Shown: positions 49,697-60,460 of the stretch, piece after piece
Layout of the letters: every line of letters begins with the position of its first letter
Numbering within the stretch: position 1 is the stretch's first letter
Source: Brachypodium distachyon
Taxonomy: Eukaryota > Streptophyta > Magnoliopsida > Poales > Poaceae
Length of the DNA stretch: 64,000 nucleotides
Reading direction: 5' to 3'
NCBI RefSeq assembly: GCF_000005505.3
Contig: NC_016132.3
Span: 5,580,001-5,644,000, forward strand
Made by a program: the position numbers and the translations under genes
The notes under the pieces: generated by a model
Database searches by the model: none
Told to the model about the DNA's origin: nothing
What the model saw: only the letters and a program-made list of their open reading frames with translations

Positions 49697-50671
49697 CTTC
49701 GCGGTCGGTTAGAAAGATAGCAGTGACTAGTCAGCCCTTCTTCTCCGGTGATCGGCGGGGCGGTGACGGCGTGCGGGGATGGGTTTTGATTTCTCGTGGA
49801 GGGTGTCGCGGGCGGCGTCGTGGCGATTCGTTTCTACGAGGGTCACGTGGTCGACGGGGCCAGTTTTGCACGCGCCCCCTTGGGCATTACCAGTGTTTGA
49901 GTCAGATCCGAGTTTGGATTTGCAATCTGCTCCAAACACGATTTATTCTTCGTTCTTCAAAGTTCAAACCCTGGGCAGTGTTGAGTAACTTACAAGTTTT
50001 GATAATTTTTATCTAAAAATTAGTTTCTACAGTACTCCATCCATTACATGATTCTTGTCGAAAAATTACATGTATCTAGACGTTTTTTAAGAATAAATAC
50101 ATTCATTTTTGAGCAAATTTGAGACAAGAATTATGAAACGGAGTGAGTACAATATTTTTTGCAGTACTTTAGTTTCTACAATTACCTTTGTTTTCGCGAG
50201 TATTTGACATGGAGTTATTTATTACACCAGATGTAGGAGTATGCAAAAACTGAATACAAACACGAAAAAAATTCGTACTAGTGAAATTAACACTTGTCTT
50301 TTCGTGAGAGAGCTCTGTTGTCTGTTCGTCTTTGCTGGTATTACAAACTGGGACAGTTCATGTTCGGTCCACACTCGCGTAAAGCATAAACGCTGAGAAA
50401 AAGCTCGAGTGGCACAAGAACGAAGAAGATAGAGTACGCAATTTGAGCTGGCACAAACTAGGAGTATGCTCTTTAAACTTGTACTCCGTATATACACACA
50501 GGTAGGGCACACGGGAACTCTGAACCAGCATACCACGCACAAGAGAAGCCCAAAGCAGACGCCGGGTGAGATGCGCATCTACGAGAACGAACGATAAAGG
50601 ATTACAGGGTACACACATGAATTTCTACTCATCGCCAGAAAAAGCAGCAAGAGGTCCGGGGCCCCTGGCTT
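49697..50671. other. Promoter side of V-ATPase E and spacer
   Basis: Contains the upstream region of the V-ATPase E gene and one Stowaway MITE at 50.03-50.15 kb. No other feature was recognised; frames here are short. Confidence 0.5.
50033..50149. mobile_element. Stowaway MITE
   Basis: TA-flanked. The left end is CTCCATCCATTACATGATTC and the right end AATTATGAAACGGAGTGAG. The interior (AAGAATAAATACATTCATTT) is close to the copies at 28.9 and 30.1 kb. Confidence 0.9.
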
Positions 50672-50920
50672 TCAGAAGTAGGGGAAGCGCCCCATCATGG
50701 CCGGCGGCGAGCCGGACTCCCTGCAGAGGGAGTCGAGCTTCCACCCGGGCACAGACACGGACACGGACTGACTCTCCTTTCTGCTCGCCGGGGAAGGCGA
50801 GCCCGGGCTGACGGGCTCCTTGGTCGCCGCCTTCACCGCGTCCACGGCGCCGCCCCCCGCCGCCGGCCTAGGCGCCGGGACGATGGTTATCTCCGGCGTC
50901 CGACTGCTGCTCCCTTCCAT
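50672..50920 (-). CDS. Small uncharacterised protein (82 residues)
   Basis: A single-exon frame with ATG at 50920 and stop at 50672. The protein starts MEGSSSRTPEITIVPAPRP, has an Ala/Gly-rich then Ser/Pro-rich middle, and ends with PGWKLDSLCRESGSPPAMMG followed by RFPYF. It has no signal peptide or membrane segment and is predicted mostly disordered. I do not recognise the family. It is kept because the ends look constrained (an EITIVPAP N-terminal motif and an aromatic C-terminus), because it is GC-rich compared with its flanks, and because it stands alone between two clear genes. It could be a chance GC-rich frame. Confidence 0.5.
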   Translation of the reverse strand: MEGSSSRTPEITIVPAPRPAAGGGAVDAVKAATKEPVSPGSPSPASRKESQSVSVSVPGWKLDSLCRESGSPPAMMGRFPYF

Positions 50921-51671
50921 CTCCTTGCTTCTTCCTAGTGTATGCTGTAGAGAGACCTTTTTTCAGTGTTAGAACCAGTGTTCTGTTGTGCAGTGCAGTG
51001 CAATCTGCTTTGCCTTTATGCAATTTGTATCCGGCTTTACACGGCGAGGAGACAAAGATAAGAGCGACGGCGATGGGTTTGGTTCTCTTCTTTATTGGTG
51101 GGAGAGGATAAGATCAAGATCGTCATCATGGGTTTTATTTTTGAACAACTCAGCACTGAATTATCCTTGAATTATTGCTCAAGATATTGACGAGCTGGTG
51201 GACCTTGACAGAGACCGATCGCTTTTCTTTCGTGGTTAGTTTTACCTTATCCTCTTTCCGGGGTAATTTTGTAAAATTTGGCTTTGAATCATTCAAAATG
51301 ATGGTTACCAAGTGGACAACTGTGGACATAAACATCTTTCATGTGATCAATCGGAAAAATAAATGGCCACCAAAATATCAATTCCATGGTCCATACTCTA
51401 GATTCTTATATTAAGATCAAGATCAAGAGCACTTTTCCTAGGACCCGTCAGTAAAAGAAATGGCCAGCAAAATATCAATTTTCATGGTCACTCCAGGTCC
51501 TTGTGTTTGAACCTAAATGCGACTAGCAGACTAACATGTACTGGTTCACCTGGATAGAAATATATCTATAATCTAATCTACCAAACATCAAACTAAATAA
51601 AGATCAGGTTACATACATCGAGCACTTGTACAACAGAACGAGTGAACTGCCAGACTTGGGACTGAAAACAA
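50921..51671. other. Spacer upstream of the small ORF and 3' flank of the hAT-derived gene
   Basis: AT-rich, no gene recognised. The first 200 bases would be the promoter of the small minus-strand ORF. Confidence 0.45.
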
Positions 51672-54600
51672 TCATAAGCCGAAAAGATCATTGGTGCCAA
51701 AGATGGATCCACCAAACTGCCTGGTGTTCAAGTCTCCGCCATCAAGGGCCGATGGGAACCTGTCGAGCCACTGGGTAAGGTTTGGGCTGTCTGATGAATC
51801 CTCCACCCACGGCGAGGTCATGTCGATCTCATCAAGCGCAATCGGATCCCCGTCACCTTTCTTCTTTGTTGTCATTTTGGGGTCAGAGTGGAGCATGCGA
51901 TTGTAGTGCACGTAGGCTTGGTCGGCCAATGCCTCTTTGTCCAACTTGTTGCGCTTTTCAGAGTAGCTCTGGAGGATGATACTCCAGTCCCTTTGGAAGG
52001 TCAGGGTGCTGCAGACCTGACTCACTATTCTTACAGCAGCATGTTGCAATGCTGGCGCTGAATCGCCGTACTGTTCCCACCACATCCCTGAAGAGCACAA
52101 ATTTCGTTAGAAATACATCCAGACAAAGAGAAATACACGAGAGCCATCAAGCATAGAAGACAATAAGCTGCATTGCAACATGTTCACCTAAGACCAGTAA
52201 ATTGGAACTATCATTATCGGCTGCAGGAAATAGGTGCCAATGCCCTAATATCGATGCAGCTACTACTTAGGAGACTAAAAATGGAGAGCCACTCAGCCAT
52301 TTTGAAGTGTGATATTTAGCATAAGGGAGAAACCCTGGAAAATAAACTTTTTATGACAAGTGCTCCAGGATAAAATACAGTTGGCTTACCTACTCGAGAA
52401 AACGCCCAGTTTATCTGGTGTTGCCACTGAGATAATTGGTGTTGAAGATATTGTCCTGTTTTTTGAAGAGATTTCTCAAAGGGTGGTGTAATTGTAGATT
52501 TACTGAAATGCTAATGTTTTGCTTGGTTTTCCCTTTTGTGACTACTACAGCTTGTGCGATCTGGCAAATTAGAGAAGAAATGGATACTGGAAATCATTGT
52601 CCCGTCAACCTATTTATACTTATTCAAAATCCTATCTTACATGCAGAAATGTAATCTTCTGTTATAATAGGGAGAGCAAATCAAGATGGATCATAATATA
52701 TAGATCATGTAGGTTTTGCTGGTTTCATGGTTCAGTTCAAGAATGAATATGCTGAAGATGTGGTTTTTGAAGAGTTTGTGTTTTGGGTGTGAGGTGTGCT
52801 CATAGGTCAAAGGATGGTAGTGCGATGCACTCAAAATTGATGTGTACCATGTGGATCTTGCTGGATGCAGCCGACAACCCCTCGTTTATGTAACGATTGT
52901 AAGAACATTAAAAGTTTCAATAAAAGTTGGGTACAAATTTTGTCTAAACATGAAATAAAAATAAGGATCATTCCCAAAAACAGCATCAGATATTTAACTG
53001 TACGCTTAATGTGCTTGTATATATATACCACACAATAGTAAATATACAGCCACCAACTCCGCTTGCAATTTTTTGTTGGAATATGGACACATCAAAAGTA
53101 TCAACCTGCTATCCTTGTGGTTAATTCTGGTACCATGCTTATGTTGCAAGTAAGCAAAGTAACCTGTTCATGCATTCAAGAATATTAGAATGGTGCAGTT
53201 CAGGTAAGTACTACCTGGGGAGGTGTTGTTGCGGGCCTCTTTAGCAATGTTGGAGGCAAACATCCCTTGTGCCTTGCGGAAAGCATGCAGTTCAGAAGTG
53301 ATACCTTGCCTTTGGTCTGGGGCTGTAAGCACTTTATCCAGAACATGGTAGAACTCCTCCTTGATACTAGAGAAAAATTTGACTTCTGGACTATACTGGA
53401 TGCTTGGGTTCAGAAAAGCAGCTGCTGAATGAAGAGGCGAGTGCAACTCTACCTGCCATTTTTGCTCCACAATGTCCAGAAATGACTTGCATTTGCTCTC
53501 ATCCATTATGTAGTATGTTCTAATAGAGTCCATCACCTTTGTCATAGACTCATATATATAACCAATGGCAGCCTTGCCTCCTGAGACATCCCTCATGACC
53601 CTCAATAGTGGTTCAGAAACAGCCGCTATCTCTTCGACTGCTCGCCAAAACTCCTCGTCATTGAGGACCTCAACGCAGGATATACTAAGAGATCTATTTG
53701 CATATGGTGAAGATACATAGTCAGAGCTGTGAAACATTTGCTTCAGCTTTGACCTGTGCCTCAACAATGACTGCAGAGTGAGAAAATCTGATACAGACTT
53801 TGTAATCCCTGAGCAAACAAGCTCCTGCCCTACCATACACTTTCTCATAAGATCAAGAACCCAATTGTTATTGTAGATAAATCGTGTGATGGATTGCGCT
53901 TGACAGATGCACTGGTTCACCCAATCAATCTTGGAAAACTCATCCAACATTGAGTTCACACAAAAAGAAGCACAGGGCGACCAAAAAATGGTGTTGTAGT
54001 TCTGCACGATCAGCTTATCTATATTGCCATAGTTTATATTCTTATCACTGATTATTTGAACCACATTGTCTGGACCAACTTCCTGAATCACTTCATCAAA
54101 AAGGTCGTACAGCCCTCTGTGGCTTTTCATGTGTGGAGAAGCATCTACTGTTTTGAGGAAGAATGTCCCAAGTGGAGACGACACAGAAAAGTTGATTAGA
54201 GCTTTTAATTTGTTATCAGTCCACGAATCGGCTAATATAGTACAACCTGTAGTCACCCAATCCTTTTTTATCTCCTGAGTTCGCTGCAGAACCTCTGATT
54301 TGAGCTTCTGCAGCCACTTTGTTCTCAAAACATCGGCTGATGGCCCTCGGAACCCCTGTCCAACAAGTGTGTCCATCATATGCCTGTACGAAACGGAGTC
54401 TGCGATACTATAGTCCAACTTATTCTCGAAAAAGAACTCAGCTATGCACCGTTCTGCTTCCAAACCTGAAGCTGGACGCGGTTTGTTTACAACACCAGAT
54501 GTTCTCAGTACTGGAGGAGACACTTCCAGGCCAAGCAGCTGAGTCGTCTCGACGGCAGGAATAATAGGAGGTGAAGTAGGCAGCCCTGGAGATGAAGGCT

Positions 54601-55000
54601 GAGATGGAAGTTCCCGCGTTCTTTTCGGAAGTACCGACAATTCAGCTACACGTTTCCTCTTGAGAAGCTCAAGCTCCCTATGCGATTCCTTGGCTTCTAT
54701 GAGAGCAATCACCTTTTCCCTGACATCATCCTTCACCCTGACACAAGGGTTGACACCTTTGCTTGGAATTTGAGACAGATGAAACTTGAACCTGCTTATA
54801 CCACCATTTATAATCTTGAGGCAGAATTTGCACCTGACCCTGTTCCCGTCCAGCTTGTCGCCGTACTCCCAGCAGGCATCCTTCTCCCGCACTGAAGCAG
54901 TAGATAGCAAATGATCACAAAAGATAAATGCAGCATACCGTTGTTTGTTATATGAATGATTCGGATTTACAGATGATACAATTGAGAGAGGAACAATACT
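51672..55000 (-). CDS. Domesticated hAT transposase-like protein (BED finger, DUF659, hATC)
   Basis: Coding exons on the minus strand: 55000 (only the A of the ATG), 54891-53215 and 52087-51672, giving 697 residues. Joining CCATAAA to TGCGGGAG across a GT-AG intron creates ATG immediately preceded by an in-frame TAA, and the resulting MREKDACWEYGDKLDGN is the usual family N-terminus. Domains: a BED-type zinc finger (Cys21, Cys24 and the following His, residues about 5-60); a Lys/Glu helix with basic KRKR; DUF659-like WTDNKLKALINFSVSSPLG through NYNTIFWSPCASFC (about 230-330); and a C-terminal region with SPLHSAAAFLNPSIQYSPEV and WWEQYGDSAPALQHAAVRIV, where the usual hATC SERxFS motif is absent. 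This matches Arabidopsis At1g79740-type host genes. DNA binding and nuclear location are inferred. No terminal inverted repeats were seen around it. Confidence 0.85.
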
Positions 55001-55860
55001 TTATGGTGAAGCTGGAGCCGACTTCAAGTCGATATCTGCAAAAGAATTAAAGGCATGAACACAAAGACCTCCTTCTTATGATGTTATGAAAAAATTTGGG
55101 TAACTAGGAACTGAATGTATCGCAAGTAGAAGCTCAAAACCTAAATCAGTTTGAAACAAGTCAGTTCAACTGTGGGGAAGCAGCATATCGTAGTGTGTGT
55201 AGCTGTGTATACAATACAACACAACTGTTTTCAGATATTACATCTTCAAATTATTAATCTCGTTCCGCGAGAATGCTCTGAAAACTTTCGTGTAACAACA
55301 GGGAATTTACTAGTGTTTACAACAGTGGAGCATTTCGCAACCTACAATCTACCACTACTGCTTAAATGCAGTCAAACGGTCTTTTATGCTGTCTGCAGCC
55401 CTGATCGGGGAATTCAACAGCCAGAGTATCAGCAGCAGAAAAGGAAACAAAATTGATTTATTTTTCGATGTTTCCCCTTTTGTTTGCTCGTATCAACCCA
55501 ACTCCCGCAACTGTTCGAGCCCGCCAAGCACAATAGCTTCAACGAGGAATTTCATAGATGGATACCAAAAATTTAGGCCAGATCGGCGAAATAATCGCCC
55601 CGATTCGCGAGGAATAATCGCGTGCGGAGTAAATCGAGATCCGAGAAGGATCCGAGTTCGTCTAGCTTGTGTAGATCGCGGGCGGGCGGAAGGAGACGGG
55701 GGGAGCTGTGCTGACCTGAGCTTCGGAGCAGCGATTTTGGTAGGGTGTTTTCTCTTCTCGTGTCTCCCCGATTTATCGTCTCCTGGTCGGTAGGTGGCCG
55801 CCGCTGCGTGGCGAGCGGAGCTGTGCCTTTGCCGTGGAGGAGAAGAGCGTGCGAGATGTA
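55000..55860 (-). promoter_or_regulatory. 5' UTR exons and promoter of the hAT-derived gene
   Basis: Two untranslated exons are suggested by splice sites on the minus strand: one ending at 55716 (CTCAG|GTCAGC), extending up to roughly 55860, and one at 55035-55000 (TTTTGCAG|ATATCG to CATAAA|GTATTG). The upstream part is GC-rich, as in grass promoters. This is inference from consensus sites only. Confidence 0.5.
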
Positions 55861-56638
55861 TAAAGCTTGGGGAAAGGGAGAAGGGAATGGATGGACTGCG
55901 GGGGAGTACCGCGACGCGAGATACCACGATATGGGTCGGAAAAAAAAGATAGATAACCACGAGATGGACGACCGTCTCGTCCCGGTCTGCAAGGAAGAGA
56001 CAGGGAAAGTGGGCGCGACCCAGCGGAAAACAGCGAATGGCAAGTCCGACCAACCGTCGCACGGCAGAGCGCCCGGCGGCCGGCGGGCAACCCCAAGCCG
56101 GCTGAGGGCATCGTCGACGCCATCTCGGCGGACGTCGAACGCACTTCTTCTCGTTGTGAGGCGCGCTAATTTTTTATAAATAATACGATCCAGGCCAACT
56201 GGAGGCAGGCTGCGCAGAGTGGGGGTCCCGCAAGAGGCAATTGGCTTCGTCCAGGTCGACTGAAACCCAGTTGGCTTCGCCCAGGTCGACTGGATGCAGT
56301 TGGTTTCACCGAAACCGATTGAGGCTAATCAGTTTCACCAAAACTAGTTGGTTGCATGATCAATACATACACGGTCGAGGTCCAATTTTTTGTCTCGAAT
56401 CCTTGCGGTTTTCTTGATAACTTGATAAAGTAACATACATAGATAATGTGTTGGACAATTTTTGTGTCGATTCCTTGCGGGTTTTTTGAACTGAAAGACT
56501 TGACAATTTGGATAAATTAACATGCATCGATAATGTGCTGGTTACGGAACCAAGGCACGACTAAATTAACATACATCGATAATATCGTAATTGGACAGAA
56601 TTAAAGATAGCAAATACAATTGAAACACAGTACAAGCA
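55861..56638. other. Spacer and start of a transposon-rich zone
   Basis: GC-rich to about 56.16 kb, with promoter-like sequence of the hAT-derived gene. It then carries short tandem motifs and AT-rich sequence with repeated TTAACATACATCGATAAT segments at about 56.52 and 56.57 kb. No gene was recognised. Confidence 0.5.
56240..56351. repeat. Degenerate ~30-bp tandem repeat
   Basis: About 3.5 copies starting TTGGCTTCGTCCAGGTCGAC, TTGGCTTCGCCCAGGTCGAC and TTGGTTTCACCGAAACCGAT, followed by TTTCACCAAAACTAGTTGG. It lies at the edge of the transposon remains. Confidence 0.7.
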
Positions 56639-57306
56639 CTACTGAGTCCACTTAGGCCATTTTCCGCTCGTGTCGCCACGTTCTTCTGCAGCCTTTGCCA
56701 CGGCGGCCCTTTTTCTTTGCCTCTCCCTTTCTGCCTCACGAGCATCCTTGCGCCTTCGTTCCTCCTCTTGCATCTCAAGCGTTTTCTCCCTGTTTTTCCT
56801 TAGTGCTTCATCAAAGTAACGACGTTGTTTCGCCCTATGCTCTTTCAGCTCTCTCTCTTGCTCCTCTTTCTCCTGGGCTGCAGCTTTTTCCGCACGCTCC
56901 TCCGCGTGAAAACGCTGCCATGCACTTCGGGACCTTGTTTTAATCTCTTCCACCGCCCAATCCGGCATCTCCGTGTCAATCCAACGATACCACATGCATA
57001 GGGGCGGAGGAGACTACAAAATAGCCTAATGTTACAAATAAATCGAATATGACACGCACAACATGTTTAAGCACGCCTATATGTGCTTACCGGAGGCTTG
57101 TCGTACGGCGAAACCGGGACAGGTGGATCATGCTCATAGTTCGCACACATGAAAAACTTCATGCCCAGCTTATCCGAAAAATCTTTCACCTCCTTCACCT
57201 TGCATAGATTGCCGCACAAACACCTGAGATGTTCCACCCCCGGAGGCAACATCGCTTCTTTCATCTTCCTCGGCCTCTCGCCCTGGTCAGAGCAAGACAA
57301 ACTCAT
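56639..57306 (-). CDS. Transposon-encoded GRF-type zinc-finger protein
   Basis: Two exons, 57306-57091 and 57013-56639, join in phase 0 to give 196 residues. The N-terminal part has LPPGVEHLRCLCGNLCKVKE followed by GMKFFMCANYEHDPP, the Cys pattern of a GRF-like finger. After the junction comes LCMWYRWIDTEMPDWAVEEI and then a long Glu/Arg/Lys coiled coil ending GKWPKWTQ. This protein type is common in grass genomes as part of DNA transposons rather than as a host gene; I cannot give its function. ATG 57306 is preferred; an in-frame ATG at 57366 would add a hydrophobic stretch. The frame is intact, so the copy may be young. Confidence 0.65.
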
Positions 57307-57548
57307 TGGGAGACACTGGAATATTGGAAAAAACAGTAGTGGGAAGGATGCTTGGATGACTACCAAAGATGAGGTATTTATAGGCTCTCAAACTCATTCT
57401 CCCGCCACCGTTTCTTGCCTGGTTTTCCCGCCACCGTTTCTTGCCTGGTTTTCCTGCCACCGTTTCCCGCTTTGTTTTCCCGCCACCGTTTCCCGCCTAT
57501 TTGTATCTTCTATAACTATAAAAGATCGGCCATGGTATTGAAGTGTAG

Positions 57549-57959
57549 TCTCACCATTTCATCTGGTCCCAGAGGCTATTGTGGTTAGCCGGTGATTTCA
57601 AGGTAGACAATAGGATAGTTCCATGGGACGAACTCATTAGTAGTGACACCCTACTAACTGAGCTGGGCCACCAATTAAGAAGGTGCAATTTCCCATTGAG
57701 GACTTCTGCAGAGATACGGCAGGAACTGCTAAGTTTGCACGAAAGGTGGAAGAAGCACAGTCAAGGTAAGAGTGAGTCATACCTACAATGGGCTAGAAAA
57801 CATCCATTGTTATGGGTTGAAGAAGAGGAATCCGATGAAGATATCTTCATGCCAAGCAAAACGGGTAAGAGTTCTTCATCGTCCAAGGGGAAGAGTACTG
57901 CACCGTCGAAGGGAAAGAGTACATCATCGTCCATGGGCAAGAGTATTTCATCTTCGTAG
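57549..57959 (+). pseudogene. Transposon ORF fragment with KGKS-type tail
   Basis: An open frame lacking a good ATG encodes FIWSQRLLWLAGDFKVDNRI, RIVPWDELISSDTLLTELGH and ESYLQWARKHPLLWVEEEES, then a tail of near-repeats (GKSSSSSKGKSTAPSKGKST). The frame is closed upstream by TAG at 57546-57548, so it is either a downstream exon or a truncated copy. It is divergent from the GRF-finger gene and presumably belongs to the same element. I do not know its function. Confidence 0.5.
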
Positions 57960-58214
57960 GGCTAGAGTTAGGTTATCTTATTTTAAGTTTTCGGTTTTAA
58001 TTTCAGTCTTTCTATTGCATATGTATTTCAGTCCTACCGTTTTTAATTTGCAAATGTAACTTGAATAAGAATGCGAGAAACAGTAACATGTCTCTCTCAT
58101 ACATAGGTAGAAATATGTCTCATACATAGGTATAAATATCTCTCATACATAGGTATAAATATGTCTCATACATAGGTAGAAATAAGTCTCATACATAGGT
58201 CCTACAAGCAAATA
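57960..58214. other. Spacer containing a 23-bp tandem repeat
   Basis: AT-rich sequence between two transposon ORFs, dominated by the tandem array listed separately. Confidence 0.6.
58095..58200. repeat. 23-bp tandem repeat, about five copies
   Basis: Copies of TCTCATACATAGGTAGAAAT(ATG), alternating AGGTAGAAA and AGGTATAAA variants, run without interruption. Confidence 0.9.
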
Positions 58215-59163
58215 TCAGGCACGGCGTCTGGGACGGCGTTCCGGGGGTGCCTGTGGCGTGGTCCAACCATACCTATGAGGTGGCACAACGTTGCACGGAG
58301 GAATCACGGACCCATCCTCGCGATACTGTGTATCCTCCTCTGTGGGGTCTGGTGGCGGAGTATTGAACATCCAACTGTGTTGGACAGAATAGTCCTCTCC
58401 TTGAGCGTGATCCTGCTCACTACCCCATGAGGGTTCGGACAACGATGACTAATGCCCGTAGGCTCCTGCATGTGGGAAAGTACTTAGCATTAAAATTGTG
58501 TAGCAGTCATGGTAATGAACACCATAGATAGAAATATACATACCTTGTGGCTGGGTCTTTGGACGAAACTCAAAGTTCATCGTGGGACTCTGCTAGTGCT
58601 GCCACGCCGAACCTCCAGCTTGAAAAGAAGGGGGCTGCTGCTCCCACGCCAAACCTCCAGCCTGAAAAAAGGGCTACTGCTGGTGCCAGTAGTCGAAAGA
58701 AGACTGCAGCTGGTGCCACGACGAACCTCCGGCCTGCTCAGGAGGTGGTGGCCTGGGCGTCGACTGCTCTGGTAGACGTGGACGCGGGTGGTGTCGGGGG
58801 TGCGGTGCTTCCTGCTGACGTGGCCGCTGCTGGTGCGTGGAGGGACGCGGGGGCCGTACGGATGCCTGGTGGTGAATGACGTCCGAAGTGCGGGTGCACG
58901 TGATAGCCGCGTAAACAGAGCGTAGCTTCTCCTCCATTCGTCTAAGCCAGGACTGGTGTGGCTCCCGTGGTAGTAGAAGTGGACCGGTCGAAAGCGAACG
59001 TCCATACGCAGCGAACTCGGCCTGTAAATCCTGTGTCAACTGTGCCTGCAATTGGCACGAAGAGTATTACATATATATGGCAAAGTACGTAACAAACACA
59101 TGCATTATGTTAATAGAAAATATTTACCGCGTGCTGTCTAGAGCCTGAAGTAGACTGGCTAGG
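58215..59163 (-). pseudogene. Transposon-encoded proline-rich ORF, interrupted by stops
   Basis: On the minus strand three exon-like pieces line up. The first, ending at the GT donor near 59129, reads PSQSTSGSRQHA. The second (about 59046 to 58554) reads AQLTQDLQAEFAAYGR, then LPREPHQSWLRRMEEKLRSV and RTSDVI, then proline-rich sequence with three QAGG-x-x-W repeats. The third (about 58472 to 58215) reads SEPSWGSEQDHAQGEDY and ends RRPRRRA. At least three in-frame TAG codons interrupt pieces two and three. The upstream end is cut by the Gypsy LTR at 59164. It is a decayed transposon gene, probably part of the same element as the GRF-finger protein. Confidence 0.55.
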
Positions 59164-60381
59164 TGTCGTAGCACGGGGCTCAGACACCAGGGATGCGTGG
59201 GCACCCCCTTTGAGGTTCGGCAGTGGGCGACGGGGATCGCCCCGGCGGTCGCCGGCGAGGCCAATGCAAAGCGTAAGAGCACAATGAACACGAGATCGTT
59301 TATCCAGGTTCGGGCCACCCTGAGGTGTAAAACCCTACGTCCTGCTTCTGAGTTCGCTATTAGCCAATGAGTTAGGATTTACAGGTTGCCGGGGGAGTCC
59401 CCGGGTGCTCTCCCTTTTCGGCTAAGTGCCTTTTGCTACTTCTGGCTACTACCAGTGGTGAACTGAGGATTCATCCAACCCTTTGACCGTTGACGGGGGT
59501 CCTCCTTTTATACCGATGGGATGCCAGAGGTGCCATGGTGCATGGGTGACAAATGGCGAGCAGAGAGCTAGGGCAGCTCCTCCTCGGTGCGCTGGCTTGC
59601 ATGCAGATTAGGTAGCCCTGCAGCTAGGGGTCTAGGCGCCTGAAATTTAGCCCAGGCGGGTCACTGTAGGCTGAAAGGACGGGGAATCCCCTTTTGGTCG
59701 GAGCATTTAATGCTGGCGTGTGCTTCACTCCTCGTCTTGACGAATCCTGCACGCAGCGCGCCCGCCGAGCGGCCACGTGGTGTCGCTGTTGCTCCCGCTC
59801 GCTCCTGCTCTTGTAACGGACACTTGCGCCCGGGAACACCCTCCCCGGCAAGTAAACTTCCCAGGAAGCGCCCCGGCGGGATTTCTCCTGCTGCCCCGCC
59901 AGGCAACCCTCGCCGCCCGTCAAGCCCTGCCGGGTTGGTGACTTGCCGGGCAGCTCATGCGGAGCTGCCTGGGGTGCGGTCCCTCCGAGGGGGCAAGCGA
60001 GGTGGCCCACGCGTCATGCAGCGGTGGTGCCCTGGGTGCCACTGGTGCGACAGTAGCTCCCGGGCGTGGGCCGGCAACGCCTGTTCCCGGATAGAACCTT
60101 CCCTGCTCGGTTGCCGGGCTACGCCCTTAACCGACGCCTGGGTCCCGAGCCGCTTCGGGGCCCTGCTTATGCGCCGCTTGAAGGGTTCTGCCATTACGTG
60201 CAGAGTAGTGGGCGCGAGATTTCCGCCTTAACCTCCCCATTAAACACGGGTGGTTAAGGCCACGCCCTGCGTTATCCCCTCTTAGGGGGTAATTATCCCA
60301 GCGCATCCGAAGGGTGCGGATGCGACCGTTGCTCGGCGCCGAGGCGCTATAAGACCCCGCCGCTGCGCTAGGGAGCAAACA
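59164..60381 (-). mobile_element. Gypsy-type LTR in minus orientation (probable 3' LTR)
   Basis: Read on the minus strand, the element starts TGTTTGCTCCC at 60381 and ends GTGCTACGACA at 59164, so it has TGT..ACA termini. A purine-rich GGAAAAGCTGGGGGGCTAAG precedes the minus-strand start, as a polypurine tract should. A TATA box (GGTATAAAAGGAGGACCCCC, near 59515) lies about 870 bases in, followed by R/U5-like sequence. The low-coordinate end cuts into the transposon pseudogene. The second LTR is outside the window, so limits are inferred. Confidence 0.6.
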
Positions 60382-60460
60382 CTTAGCCCCCCAGCTTTTC
60401 CCCTTCGTCTCCAATCTTCCTCGCGCCCCTGCCTCCGGCCAGCTTTCGCCCACACCTCTC

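Noticed and set aside
58095..58200. 23-bp array considered as a CRISPR or binding-site array
   Set aside because: Simple tandem repeat without spacers.
59710..60231. Frames on both strands of about 130-170 codons
   Set aside because: Lie entirely inside the Gypsy LTR, overlap on opposite strands and show no domain.
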